NCBI RefSeq assembly: GCF_019645875.1
Contig: NZ_CP081000.1
Coordinates: 186,001 to 250,000 of the forward strand
Direction: 5' to 3'
Length of the DNA stretch: 64,000 nucleotides
Source of the DNA: Mycolicibacterium senegalense
Lineage (GTDB): Bacteria > Actinomycetota > Actinomycetes > Mycobacteriales > Mycobacteriaceae
In this document: in pieces, positions 49,046 through 57,786 of the stretch
Numbering within the stretch: the first letter of the stretch is position 1
How the letters are laid out: every line of letters begins with the position of its first letter
Translations under genes and position numbers: made by a program
Notes under the pieces: model-generated
The model's input: only the letters and a program-made list of their open reading frames with translations
Databases searched by the model: none
Told to the model about the DNA's origin: nothing

Positions 49046-49486
49046 ATGAGTGCAGTCCATTCATCAATCGACCTGCATCCGGACATCATGGCCCTACGCG
49101 CGGGCTACGATCGGGTCGCGGAGTCGATGGCCGCGCAGGTCACCTTCGGCCTGACGTTGCTGACGGCGATGTATGTCGCGCTGTCCCCCTGGATCGTCGG
49201 CTTCGACGCATTCAACAGGCTCACGGTCAACGACCTCATCGTCGGAGGGGCGATCGCGTTCCTGTCCATGTGTTTCAGCTTCGCGCTGGACCGTGCCCAC
49301 GGCATGACCTGGACCCTGCCGATCTTCGGCGTCTGGCTGATCGTCTCGCCGTGGGTGTTCGTCAGTGGACCGAGCACCGGCATGATCTGGTCGCATGTGA
49401 TCAGCGGTGCGCTCGTGATGGTGTTGGGCTTCAACGCGATGTACTTCGGGATGCGGGTGCGCAATTCGGAAGGGCGGCACGCATAG
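49046..49486 (+). CDS. SPW-repeat membrane protein (Rv0188 type)
   Basis: 146 residues from ATG 49046, preceded by GGAAAGGA. It contains two SPW repeats, each a pair of transmembrane helices with the namesake Ser-Pro-Trp: LSPWIVGFDAFNRLTVNDLI (residues about 46-66) and VSPWVFVSGPSTGMIWSHVI. The N-terminus is soluble. The family has no known function. A small perfect hairpin (49511-49529) follows the stop and may end its transcript. Confidence 0.9.
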   Translation: MSAVHSSIDLHPDIMALRAGYDRVAESMAAQVTFGLTLLTAMYVALSPWIVGFDAFNRLTVNDLIVGGAIAFLSMCFSFALDRAHGMTWTLPIFGVWLIVSPWVFVSGPSTGMIWSHVISGALVMVLGFNAMYFGMRVRNSEGRHA

Positions 49487-49510
49487 CCGCCAGTAGGCGC
49501 GGCGGACTGC

Positions 49511-49529
49511 CCAGCCGGTGTCCGGCTGG
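49511..49529 (+). terminator. Small hairpin after the SPW gene
   Basis: CCAGCCGG-TGT-CCGGCTGG, eight-base perfect arms, 24 bases after the SPW-repeat stop. The loop is short and no T-run follows, so it may be a weak terminator or only a structural element. Confidence 0.35.
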
Positions 49530-49663
49530 AGGGGATACCTGTGTGCCGGTACCGGCCCCGAATCACACGATGCGTCAATTCGCGCCCGGGTCCGTGTTTC
49601 GCGCCATATCCTGGGCAATCGCAGGACTTCACAAGACGGCGATGGTGAGTACGAACTGCTGAG

Positions 49664-52273
49664 ATGAAGCTGGCGGGGCGGGAAGAAGAACTGGCGACGA
49701 TCCGTCGCTGCCTTGGTGGGCCGGGAGGCCACCACGGTGTGGTGATCGTCGGCAGCGCCGGCGTCGGGAAGACCCGGTTGGCCCGCGAGGCGCTCAGCCA
49801 CGCCGCGACGTCCGGGCACCGCACCAATTGGTTCGTCGGCACCGAATCGGCGCGAGCCATCCCGCTCGGGGCGTTCACCGGATCGATCAGCCAGAGCATG
49901 TGCGATCCGCTGCCCGACGTGCGACGCGTGATCGATTCGTTCGTGACCCAGCAGCGCATGGGCAAGGTCGTCATCGGCGTCGACGACGCCCACCTGCTGG
50001 ATCCGCTGTCCGCGCACGTCGTACACCAGCTGGCGCAAACGCAGGGGGTGCGTCTGGTCGTCACCGCACGTTCGGGCGGCCCGGAGCCCGACGCGGTGAC
50101 CGCGTTGTGGAAGGACAGCCTGCTCGACCGGATCGACCTCGAACCGCTGTCGGTCGACGCGGCCGCCACGCTGATCGAATCCGCGGTCGGTGGACCGGTG
50201 GACAGCCGCAGCGCCCGCCGCTTCTGGAAGCTGACCGGAGGTAACGCGCTGTACCTGCTGCAGTTGCTGAAAGACCAGATCGCGGCCGGGCGGATGCACA
50301 AATCCGCCGGGGTGTGGATGTGGGACGGCGACGTGGCCGTGTCCCAGAGCCTGTCCGACATGGTGGGGCGTCGTCTCGGGGAGCTCGAGCCCGGCATGGC
50401 GCTGGTGCTCGACACGCTTTCGCAGTGCGAGCCGCTCAGTGTCGACGTGCTGGTCGATCTGGTCGAGCCCGCTGATCTGGAGGCCGCTGAACAGATGCAT
50501 CTGGTCAGGGTCGAACGGGTCGGGCGCAGGCTCGTGGCGACACTGGCGCACCCGCTGTACGGCGAACTGCGCAGGGCCACAGCGGGTGAGATGCATCTGT
50601 CGAGAATTCGCGGGCAGCTCGTGCGCCGGCTGGCGTCGGAGCCCGACGGAGATATGCGCGCGACCGTGCGCCGGGCTCTGCTGGCGCTGCACTCCGACCA
50701 GCCACCGGACCCCGAGCTGTTCCTGACCGCGGCCCGGTGTGCCACGGTCTTGCTCGACCCCGACGCGGCGGATCGATTCGCCGCTGCCGCAGCCGAATGC
50801 GGGACGCCAGAGGCAGCACCGATGCGGGCGGTGACGCTGGTTCTGTTGAGCCGGGGCGAAGAAGCCGAGGCGATCCTGCGTGAGATCAGCACCGACGGCA
50901 GGGCGGACAGTCACCACTGGGCCACACTGCGGGCCGCGAATCTGACCTGGATGCTCGGGCGGCCGCTCGATGCCCGCGCGATCCTGGAAAAGCTTGCCGA
51001 TGAGGCCGAATCCGATCGGCAGCGGATGGAACGGCTGGCCATCCAAGCCTGTGTCGACGTGGTGCTCGGCCAGTGTGTCAGTGCGGAGCAAAATGCCAAG
51101 GCCGCCTTGGATTCCGGTGGGCTGCACCATATTCACTCGCTGATGGCCTCGATCGCGTTGATGATGGCCCTCGGCGCCCTGGGGCACGTCGAGGAGATTC
51201 GCGATGTCGCAGACCGGGCTGTCGAGAACGCCAACACCTCGTTCGAATCCTCGCCACTGCGATTCTGGTTCGGTGCGGTCCACGCCCGCGCGTGCCGGCT
51301 CACCGGCCAGATCGAAGACGTCACCGAGATGGCGGCACGGCTGGACGAGTCGGCGCGCGATGTGCCGGGGCTCGTATACGCCAACCTGGCCTACCTGCTC
51401 GGCCACGCCGAACTGGTGCGCGCCGATCTTGCCGCCGCGGTCAAGCATCTGCACGAGTCCTACGCTGGTGCCGAAACACACGACATCACAACCGGTTTGC
51501 GGGTTGCCAGCTGTTTCTCGCTGGCCGAGGCGTACGCCAAGCTCGGCCAGGCCGACGCGGCGGCGGAAGCTCTGGCCCGGGCCGCCGATCGGGTACCCGA
51601 GGACTACGTGTTCATGAACACCGCGATGTCGGTGGCCACCGGATGGACGCTGGCCGCCGGTGGCGCTCTGGCCGATGCCATCGACGCGGTGCGCACAGCG
51701 GGTCGCGCCGCCGCCGAACGCGAACAGCCGACGCACGAGCTGCTGTGCCTGCAGACGGCCGCGCAATGGGGCGACGCGTCGGGCGTGACCCGTGCACGCG
51801 AACTCGCGGACGCGCTGAAACTACCCTTGGCCGATACCGTGGCCCGCCACATCGAGGCGCTGGCGACCGATGACGGCGCCGGATTGCTCACTGCCGCAGA
51901 GGGTTACCGCGCCATCGGTGACCGGGCCACCGCCGCGGACGCCGCCGCGCAGGCCGCGGTGGCCTTCGGTCGTCATGGGCAGGGCAAGCGCAGCGCGTAT
52001 GCGGCGGCCGTCGCGCAGGAGGGCGCCGACGAATGCGGCGGGCTGTGTACTCCGGCCCTGCGCAACCCGGCCGGGCAACCGCTGACCGGAAGGCAGCGCG
52101 AGATCGTCGAACTCGTTGTCGCGGGGCTGTCCAACAAACAGATCGCCGAGCGGCTGGTGATGTCGGTGCGCAGCGTCGAAGGCCACCTCTACCGGGCCAG
52201 TCAGCGGGTGGGCGCGAGCTCACGCGAACAACTCGCGGCCATCATCCGTCGCGGCCCGAAGGGTACTCAGTGA
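49664..52273 (+). CDS. Large LuxR-family (LAL-type) ATPase regulator
   Basis: 869 residues. The N-terminal STAND/AAA ATPase has Walker A GSAGVGKTRL (about 30-39) and Walker B VVIGVDDAHLLD (about 100-111). The middle consists of TPR-like helical repeats. The C-terminus is a LuxR HTH, LTGRQREIVELVVAGLSNKQ plus IAERLVMSVRSVEGHL (about 805-850). Such regulators sense a ligand and activate nearby operons in an ATP-dependent way. No Shine-Dalgarno precedes the ATG; a 30-codon open frame ends one base before it (see findings). Convergent with ilvD. Confidence 0.92.
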   Translation: MKLAGREEELATIRRCLGGPGGHHGVVIVGSAGVGKTRLAREALSHAATSGHRTNWFVGTESARAIPLGAFTGSISQSMCDPLPDVRRVIDSFVTQQRMGKVVIGVDDAHLLDPLSAHVVHQLAQTQGVRLVVTARSGGPEPDAVTALWKDSLLDRIDLEPLSVDAAATLIESAVGGPVDSRSARRFWKLTGGNALYLLQLLKDQIAAGRMHKSAGVWMWDGDVAVSQSLSDMVGRRLGELEPGMALVLDTLSQCEPLSVDVLVDLVEPADLEAAEQMHLVRVERVGRRLVATLAHPLYGELRRATAGEMHLSRIRGQLVRRLASEPDGDMRATVRRALLALHSDQPPDPELFLTAARCATVLLDPDAADRFAAAAAECGTPEAAPMRAVTLVLLSRGEEAEAILREISTDGRADSHHWATLRAANLTWMLGRPLDARAILEKLADEAESDRQRMERLAIQACVDVVLGQCVSAEQNAKAALDSGGLHHIHSLMASIALMMALGALGHVEEIRDVADRAVENANTSFESSPLRFWFGAVHARACRLTGQIEDVTEMAARLDESARDVPGLVYANLAYLLGHAELVRADLAAAVKHLHESYAGAETHDITTGLRVASCFSLAEAYAKLGQADAAAEALARAADRVPEDYVFMNTAMSVATGWTLAAGGALADAIDAVRTAGRAAAEREQPTHELLCLQTAAQWGDASGVTRARELADALKLPLADTVARHIEALATDDGAGLLTAAEGYRAIGDRATAADAAAQAAVAFGRHGQGKRSAYAAAVAQEGADECGGLCTPALRNPAGQPLTGRQREIVELVVAGLSNKQIAERLVMSVRSVEGHLYRASQRVGASSREQLAAIIRRGPKGTQ

Positions 52274-52320
52274 TTTGTGCACGATTTTCCGCGGTCAGCG
52301 CGGAAAATCGTGCACAAATC
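52272..52320. repeat. Perfect 22-bp palindrome between convergent genes
   Basis: The left arm (52272-52293, beginning GATTTGTGCACG) and right arm (52299-52320) are exact reverse complements around the loop GTCAG. The element fills the 51-base gap between the LuxR-type regulator stop and the ilvD stop. It is far longer than needed for a terminator and lacks a T-run; it may be a dispersed palindromic repeat acting as a bidirectional transcription barrier. Confidence 0.7.
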
Positions 52321-52324
52321 GCGT

Positions 52325-54022
52325 CTAGTTGCAGACGGCGCCGACGGCAGCCGACTGGACCAGCTTGGTGTACTTGGCCAGCACGCCCGTCTTGTAGCGC
52401 GGCGGGAGCGGCTCGAAACCGGCCTTGCGGGCCTCGAACTCGGCCTCGTCGACCAGCACGTCGAGCGTTCCGTTAGCCACGTCGAGGCGGATCCGGTCAC
52501 CGTCTTTGACAAATGCGATCGGCCCGCCGTCGACGGCCTCGGGGGCGATGTGCCCGACGCACAGGCCCGTCGTCCCGCCGGAGAACCGGCCGTCGGTCAT
52601 CAGCAGCACGTCCTTGCCCAGCCCGGCGCCCTTGATGGCACCGGTGATGGCCAGCATCTCGCGCATACCCGGCCCGCCCTTGGGGCCCTCGTAGCGGATC
52701 ACCACGACGTCGCCGTGCGTGATCGTGCCGTCCTCGAGGGCGTCCAGCGCAGCCCGCTCGCGCTCGAAAACCCTTGCCGTACCTTCGAAGACGTCGGACT
52801 CGAACCCTGCGGACTTCACCACGGCGCCTTCGGGAGCCAGCGAGCCGTGCAGGATCGTGATACCGCCGGTCGGGTGGATCGGGTCGTTCATCGCCCGCAG
52901 CACCTTGCCGTCCGGGTCCGGGGGAGCGATGTGGGCGAGGTTCTCGGCCATGGTCTTACCGGTGACCGTCAGGCAATCACCATGCAGCAGACCGGCGTCG
53001 AGCAGTGCGCGCATGACCACGGGCACGCCACCGATCTCGTCGACATCCTTCATCACGTGGCGGCCGAAGGGTTTCACGTCGGCCAGGTGCGGCACCTTGT
53101 TGCCGATGCGGGTGAAGTCGGCGAGCGTCAGCTCGACCTCGGCCTCGCGGGCGATCGCCAGCAGGTGCAGCACGGCGTTGGTCGACCCGCCGAACGCCAT
53201 CACCACGGCGATGGCGTTCTCGAAGGCTTCCTTGGTGAGAATGTCGCGGGCGGTGATGCCGCGACGCAGCATCTCGACGACTGCCTCACCCGAGCGGCGG
53301 GCGAACTCGCCGCGCCGCTTGTCCACGGCCACCGGAGATGCGCTGCCCGGCAATGACATACCGAGTGCCTCGGCCGCCGAAGCCATGGTGTTGGCGGTGT
53401 ACATGCCGCCGCAGGCGCCCTCGCCCGGACAGATCGCGCGTTCGATGATGTCGACGTCCTCGCGCGACATCAGCCCGCGCACACACGCACCGACCGCCTC
53501 GAAGGCGTCGATGATCGTGACTTCCTTCTCGGTGCCGTCGGTGAGCTTGGCGACACCCGGCATGATCGAGCCGTTGTAGAAGAACACCGAGGCCAGGTCC
53601 AGGCGGGCCGCGGCCATCAGCATGCCGGGGATCGACTTGTCGCAGCCGGCCAGCAGCACGGTGCCGTCCAGACGCTCGGCCTGCACCACGGTCTCGACGC
53701 TGTCGGCGATCACCTCACGGGACACCAGCGAGAAGTGCATGCCCTCGTGGCCCATCGAGATGCCGTCGGAGACCGAGATGGTGCCGAACTCCAGCGGGTA
53801 CCCGCCGGCCTCGTGCACGCCGGCCTTGACGTCCTGGGCCAGCCGCTGCAGCGACATGTTGCACGGCGTGATCTCGTTCCATGACGACCCGACGCCGATC
53901 TGCGGCTTGACCCAGTCGTCGTCGCCCATCCCTACCGCGCGCAGCATGCCTCGGGCTGCGGCTTTCTCCAGGCCGTCGGTGACGTCGCGGGAGCGGGGCT
54001 TGATGTCAGGCTGGTCAGACAT
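52325..54022 (-). CDS. ilvD: Dihydroxy-acid dehydratase IlvD
   Basis: 565 residues. Third step common to Ile, Val and Leu synthesis: dehydration of dihydroxy acids to 2-keto acids, with an Fe-S cluster and Mg. Cluster cysteines are in [14 protein letters not shown] and [17 protein letters not shown], with the third in the N-terminal part ([10 protein letters not shown]-type segment, [11 protein letters not shown]). The C-terminal barrel has [14 protein letters not shown]. Full length; M. tuberculosis equivalent is Rv0189c in the same place. Fe-S dependence makes it a copper-sensitive enzyme, notable beside the copper regulator. Confidence 0.97.
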   Translation of the reverse strand: MSDQPDIKPRSRDVTDGLEKAAARGMLRAVGMGDDDWVKPQIGVGSSWNEITPCNMSLQRLAQDVKAGVHEAGGYPLEFGTISVSDGISMGHEGMHFSLVSREVIADSVETVVQAERLDGTVLLAGCDKSIPGMLMAAARLDLASVFFYNGSIMPGVAKLTDGTEKEVTIIDAFEAVGACVRGLMSREDVDIIERAICPGEGACGGMYTANTMASAAEALGMSLPGSASPVAVDKRRGEFARRSGEAVVEMLRRGITARDILTKEAFENAIAVVMAFGGSTNAVLHLLAIAREAEVELTLADFTRIGNKVPHLADVKPFGRHVMKDVDEIGGVPVVMRALLDAGLLHGDCLTVTGKTMAENLAHIAPPDPDGKVLRAMNDPIHPTGGITILHGSLAPEGAVVKSAGFESDVFEGTARVFERERAALDALEDGTITHGDVVVIRYEGPKGGPGMREMLAITGAIKGAGLGKDVLLMTDGRFSGGTTGLCVGHIAPEAVDGGPIAFVKDGDRIRLDVANGTLDVLVDEAEFEARKAGFEPLPPRYKTGVLAKYTKLVQSAAVGAVCN

Positions 54023-54086
54023 GAGGCTCAGTATGCCCCTCGGTTAGTTAGCCGCCCAAATTCTTTCCGGCCCGAAGCGGCGCAGG

Positions 54087-54548
54087 TCAGCCGGTCCACT
54101 CGGTGGCCTTCACGGTCAGGTCGTACCCCAGGTAGAACCCGACCACGGTGCACACGATGGACAGCAGGGGCCAGACCCACAACCAGCGACGGGTGAAGAA
54201 GATCATGACGATGGTTCCGGCGAGCCCGGCGACCAGCCCGCCGCCGATCCAGCCGAACGTCGTCGGGTAGACCTGATCGTCATACGGGGTCGGGCCGCAG
54301 GTGGCGTGGCAGGTATCGGTCGACATCGCGAAGAACAACGACAGCCAAGCGGCGGCGGCCGCACCGATGACGGCGACGATCCACAGCGCGACCGCGAGGA
54401 TCACGCTGACCACCGTCACCGTCGTGCGGACCGCGGACCGCCGGCGCTTCGGAGCCGCCGAGGGCGCCACGGGATACGCCGGCGGATACGTCGGCGGGGC
54501 GTAACTCGGCGGTTCGCCCGGTGGCCCCGGCCAGGGAGGCATCGTCAT
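54087..54548 (-). CDS. Small Pro-rich membrane protein of unknown function
   Basis: 153 residues. The first 35 residues are Pro/Tyr-rich (PPSYAPPTYPPAYP), followed by a basic stop (KRRRSA) and three hydrophobic segments at about 42-70, 95-118 and 122-142. Two cysteines in DTCHATCGP sit between the first two segments on the probable outer side. I do not recognise a family beyond the DUF-type Pro-rich membrane proteins common in actinobacteria. Two close ATG starts (54548 and 54542) are possible. Confidence 0.72.
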   Translation of the reverse strand: MTMPPWPGPPGEPPSYAPPTYPPAYPVAPSAAPKRRRSAVRTTVTVVSVILAVALWIVAVIGAAAAAWLSLFFAMSTDTCHATCGPTPYDDQVYPTTFGWIGGGLVAGLAGTIVMIFFTRRWLWVWPLLSIVCTVVGFYLGYDLTVKATEWTG

Positions 54549-54616
54549 CGGAATCAGCGTATCGGCGCAGCGGGGTCACATTTCGCGGCATTTCTCCCGG
54601 CCAAGCAGAGGATGCA

Positions 54617-54631
54617 TACCCCGGTGGGGTA
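54617..54631. promoter_or_regulatory. Probable copper operator of the CsoR-family gene
   Basis: TACCCC-GGT-GGGGTA, a perfect palindrome of the TACCC...GGGTA type bound by CsoR/RicR copper repressors. It ends 16 bases before the ATG, directly upstream of TATGAT (54636-54641), a good -10 element. A repressor here would block RNA polymerase, so the gene should be autoregulated and induced by Cu(I). Confidence 0.65.
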
Positions 54632-54647
54632 CCAGTATGATGGGGGC

Positions 54648-54953
54648 ATGGACGTGGCTGACAGCTCGGGCGCACATGGCTACTCGGCGCAGAAGGAGAA
54701 CTACGCCAAAAGGCTGCGCCGGATCGAGGGGCAGGTCCGGGGCATCGCCAAGATGATCGACGAGGACAAGTACTGCATCGACGTGCTCACCCAGATCAGC
54801 GCCGTCAACAGCGCGCTGCAATCCGTGGCGCTCGGCCTGCTCGACGAGCACCTCGGGCATTGCGTGACGCAGGCCGTCTCCGAAGGCGGTGACCAGGCCG
54901 AAGCCAAGCTGGCCGAAGCCTCGGCCGCCATCGCGCGCCTCGTCCGTTCTTAA
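54648..54953 (+). CDS. ricR: CsoR-family copper-sensing repressor (Rv0190/RicR type)
   Basis: 101 residues, four-helix DUF156 protein. Copper ligands have CsoR spacing: Cys43, His68, Cys72 (25 and 29 residues apart, as Cys36/His61/Cys65 of CsoR). The helix-1 motif RLRRIEGQVRGIAKMI is diagnostic. In M. tuberculosis the gene at this position (Rv0190, RicR) represses copper-resistance genes elsewhere in the genome. ATG 54648 lies seven bases after a -10, so the mRNA may be nearly leaderless. The stop overlaps the stop of the convergent gene. Confidence 0.9.
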   Translation: MDVADSSGAHGYSAQKENYAKRLRRIEGQVRGIAKMIDEDKYCIDVLTQISAVNSALQSVALGLLDEHLGHCVTQAVSEGGDQAEAKLAEASAAIARLVRS

Positions 54954-55249
54954 CCGCCCAGCGCCTGCTCGATGCGTTCGACCTTCGCGGTGAGCTGCCC
55001 GGTATAGCCGGGACGGATGTCGGCCTTGAGCACCAGGCTGACCCGTGGGGATACCGCCGCCACGACATCCACGGCCTGTTTCACCACGGCCATGACCTCG
55101 TCCCATTCACCTTCGACGTTGGTGAACATGGCGTTGGTCTCGTTGGGCAGGCCCGAGGCCCGCACCACCCGCACGGCTTCGGCCACCGCTGCGCTGACAC
55201 TGCCGGACTCATCCCCGCCGGCCGGGCTGATGCTGAAGGCGACAATCAC
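54950..55249 (-). CDS. MTH1187/YkoF-type thiamine-binding family protein
   Basis: 99 residues, the usual length of the MTH1187 (DUF77) family. Conserved MIVAFSISPAGG at the N-terminus, then SGLPNETNAMFTNVEGEWDEV and VVAAVSPRVSLVLKADIR, matching the ferredoxin-like fold that binds thiamine or pyrimidine ligands. Cytoplasmic. Its stop codon shares bases with the stop of the convergent copper regulator. Confidence 0.88.
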   Translation of the reverse strand: MIVAFSISPAGGDESGSVSAAVAEAVRVVRASGLPNETNAMFTNVEGEWDEVMAVVKQAVDVVAAVSPRVSLVLKADIRPGYTGQLTAKVERIEQALGG

Positions 55250-55317
55250 GGACTGCGCATCCTCTCGGGTCGGTTACCGCGCTCGGCAACGTTCTGGCAC
55301 TACCGTGGCATTCCAGC

Positions 55318-56565
55318 ATGACCTTCAGCGTCACCGGCGAGTCGCTTCCCGCCCGCACCAGCCCGTGGACACCGCGAGTTGCCATTCAACTCGCCGTACT
55401 CGCGGCGGCGGCGTTCATCTACGTCACGGCCGAGATGCTGCCCGTCGGGGCTCTCCCCGCGATCGCCACAGATCTTCGGGTCAGCGAAGGCCTGGTCGCC
55501 ACGCTGATGGCCAGCTACGCCCTGGTCGCCGCACTCACCACGGTCATCCTGGTGCGTCTGACTGCGCGCTGGCCGCGACGCCGGACGCTGGTCGCCACCT
55601 TGGTGTGCCTGACCGTCTCGCAGGTGATCTCGGCGCTCGCCCCGAACTTCGCGGTGCTGGCCGGCGGCCGGGTGCTGTGCGCGCTGGCCCATGGGTTGAT
55701 GTGGTCGGTGATCGCGCCGATCGGCGCCCGTCTGGTTCCGGCCAGCCACGCCGGCCGGGCTACTGCCGCGGTCTATGTCGGCACCGGCCTGGCGCTCGTG
55801 GTGGGCAATCCACTGGCCGCGGCACTCAGTGAAGTGTGGGGATGGCGGCCGGCTGTGGCGGTCATCGCCGTGGCCGCCGCCGTGGTGGCGCTGGCGGCGT
55901 GGACGATGCTGCCGGCGTTGGCGCCCGTCTCGGGCGTCGACCCGACGGCCGGGACGCGGCACCGCCACCGGCGCAACCGCCGGCTGCTCGTCTTGTCGGT
56001 GCTCACCCTCATCGGTGTCACCGGGCACTTCGTCGCCTACACCTTCATCGTGGTGATCATCCGGGACGTGGTCGGGATTCACGGACCGCACCTGGCCTGG
56101 CTGTTGGCGGGCTTCGGGGTCGCCGGCCTGGCCGGGATGGCCGCCATGGCCCGGCCCCTGGACCTGTGGCCGAAGGCCTCGGTGTTGGGCTGTCTGGGCG
56201 CGCTGGCCGCCGCTCTGGTCGTCTTGTCGCTGCTGGCCGTCGAACCGTGGTCCGGGCGGGCTGTGGTGATGCTCGGTGCGGCAGCGGTGGTCGTCTGGGG
56301 CGCGGCCTCCACGGCATTGCCGCCGATGCTGCAGGCCTCCGCGATGCGCACCTCGCCCGAAGACCCTGACGGAGCCTCCGGCCTGTATGTCGCGGCCTTC
56401 CAGATCGGCATCATGGGCGGTGCGCTGATCGGCGGCGGCCTCTACGACCACGGCGGAGCGGCGCCGACAGTGGCCGTGGCGGCGGCCCTGATCATCGTTT
56501 CGATGTGTGGTGTCGCGTCGTCCCGCGGCGTATTCGTAGTTTCCTGCCCAGCCACGGAGAAGTAA
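55318..56565 (+). CDS. MFS transporter, DHA1 drug/sugar efflux family (Rv0191 type)
   Basis: 415 residues with twelve predicted helices. The N-terminal segment IYVTAEMLPVGALPAIATDL (about residues 35-54) is characteristic of the AraJ/SotB/PbuE-like DHA1 efflux group, and RLTARWPRRRTLVATL carries the loop 2-3 motif. In M. tuberculosis Rv0191 is reported to affect export of drugs such as chloramphenicol; the substrate of this copy is not determined by sequence. It stands alone on the + strand with no coupled neighbour. Confidence 0.92.
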   Translation: MTFSVTGESLPARTSPWTPRVAIQLAVLAAAAFIYVTAEMLPVGALPAIATDLRVSEGLVATLMASYALVAALTTVILVRLTARWPRRRTLVATLVCLTVSQVISALAPNFAVLAGGRVLCALAHGLMWSVIAPIGARLVPASHAGRATAAVYVGTGLALVVGNPLAAALSEVWGWRPAVAVIAVAAAVVALAAWTMLPALAPVSGVDPTAGTRHRHRRNRRLLVLSVLTLIGVTGHFVAYTFIVVIIRDVVGIHGPHLAWLLAGFGVAGLAGMAAMARPLDLWPKASVLGCLGALAAALVVLSLLAVEPWSGRAVVMLGAAAVVVWGAASTALPPMLQASAMRTSPEDPDGASGLYVAAFQIGIMGGALIGGGLYDHGGAAPTVAVAAALIIVSMCGVASSRGVFVVSCPATEK

Positions 56566-56640
56566 CGCGAGCACGCTCACACTCGATAAACACCGCAGTT
56601 CAGCGCCGTGCAGTCGGTCGCTGTCGGGGGATCACGCCTT

Positions 56641-56672
56641 CTCACGGCAGTAGCTGGTCATAGTGCTGTGAG
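56641..56672. promoter_or_regulatory. Imperfect inverted repeat upstream of the L,D-transpeptidase gene
   Basis: CTCACGGCA and TGCTGTGAG (one mismatch) flank a 14-base spacer containing CATAGT, a possible -10. It lies within the 142-base gap before the gene, which otherwise holds only a GGAGG ribosome-binding site six bases before the ATG. It may be an operator; the evidence is weak. Confidence 0.3.
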
Positions 56673-56707
56673 AGACTGGAGCGAGTTGTGCTGTCTGGAG
56701 GTTACTC

Positions 56708-57727
56708 ATGCCGAAATCGGCAAAACGTCGACTGATCACTGCTTTCATGGCTGCGGGGCTGCTCGGTGGGCTGGTGCTCAGCCCGTCCGCATACGCAGAC
56801 CCGGAGGTGCCACCGGCACCCGTCGACCCTGCTGTTCCGGGACCCCCGCCGGGCGCGTACATCCCGCCGCTGCCGGCCGATCCCGCGGCTCCGGCCGCCG
56901 CGGCTCCAGGCGCCCCCACGACTCCCGCGCCGATCGTCAACTACGGATCGCCGACCATCCCCTTCACCGACGGCGACGCGCCGGGTCAGAACTCCACGCC
57001 GTTCACCGGTGAGGCGCCGTTCCTGCCGCCGTCGTTCAACCCGGTCAACGGGTCCATGGTGGGCGTCGCCAAGCCCATCTACATCAACTTCCAGCGGCCG
57101 ATCGCCAACCGGCAGATGGCTCAGGACGCCATCCGGATCACTTCGAACCCGCCGGTCGCGGGCCGCTTCTACTGGGTCACCGACACGCAGCTGCGCTGGC
57201 GCCCGCAGGACTTCTGGCCGTCCAACACCGTGGTGAACATCGACGCGGCCGGCACCAAGTCCAGCTTCCGCGTCGGCGACTATCTGGTCGCCACCATCGA
57301 TGACAAGACCAAGAAGATGGAAGTCATGCGCAACGGGAAGCTGGAGAAGACGTTCCCGGTGTCGATGGGCAAGCCCGACGGCAAGCACGAGACCAAGAAC
57401 GGCACCTACTACGTGCTGGAGAAGTTCCCCGACATCGTCATGGATTCCTCCACCTACGGCGTCCCGGTGGACTCCAAGGAGGGTTACAAGCTCAAGGTGA
57501 AGGACGCGGTCCGGATCGACAACAGCGGCGTCTTCGTCCACAGCGCGCCGTGGTCGGTGGCCGCACAGGGCAACAGCAACGTCAGCCACGGCTGCGTCAA
57601 CCTCAGCCCGGAGAACGCCAAGTGGTTCTACGACAATTTCGGTAGCGGTGACCCGGTGGTGATCAAGAACACCGGCGGCGGCTGGTACAACACGCCTGAC
57701 GGCGCGTCCGATTGGCAGATGTTCTAG
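56708..57727 (+). CDS. L,D-transpeptidase, YkuD domain (Rv0192 type)
   Basis: 339 residues. Signal peptide at residues 1-33 (ending PSAYAD), a Pro/Ala-rich wall-spanning linker (34-80), a bacterial Ig-like domain (about 115-180: [24 protein letters not shown]) and the YkuD catalytic domain (about 190-320). Active-site motif GVFVHSAPW ... [11 protein letters not shown] supplies His and the nucleophilic Cys. It forms 3-3 cross-links in peptidoglycan or attaches proteins to it. One of several paralogues in mycobacteria; full length. Confidence 0.94.
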   Translation: MPKSAKRRLITAFMAAGLLGGLVLSPSAYADPEVPPAPVDPAVPGPPPGAYIPPLPADPAAPAAAAPGAPTTPAPIVNYGSPTIPFTDGDAPGQNSTPFTGEAPFLPPSFNPVNGSMVGVAKPIYINFQRPIANRQMAQDAIRITSNPPVAGRFYWVTDTQLRWRPQDFWPSNTVVNIDAAGTKSSFRVGDYLVATIDDKTKKMEVMRNGKLEKTFPVSMGKPDGKHETKNGTYYVLEKFPDIVMDSSTYGVPVDSKEGYKLKVKDAVRIDNSGVFVHSAPWSVAAQGNSNVSHGCVNLSPENAKWFYDNFGSGDPVVIKNTGGGWYNTPDGASDWQMF

Positions 57728-57737
57728 ACGGACCTCG

Positions 57738-57779
57738 ATACAACAAAACCCCTGCCCGCCGGCAGGGGTTTTGTTGTAT
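57738..57779. terminator. Strong bidirectional terminator between transpeptidase and zmp1 genes
   Basis: A perfect 19-bp stem (left arm 57738-57756, right arm 57761-57779) with loop CGCC; the stem is GC-rich near the loop (CCCCTGCC/GGCAGGGG) and A/T-rich at the base, giving T-runs on both strands. It sits ten bases after the transpeptidase stop and eight bases from the zmp1 stop. Confidence 0.92.
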
Positions 57780-57786
57780 GCGCGGC

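Noticed and set aside
49094-51766. 890-codon open frame on the minus strand
   Set aside because: Antisense to the LuxR-type regulator and the SPW gene; His/Arg/Gln-rich shadow sequence without motifs.
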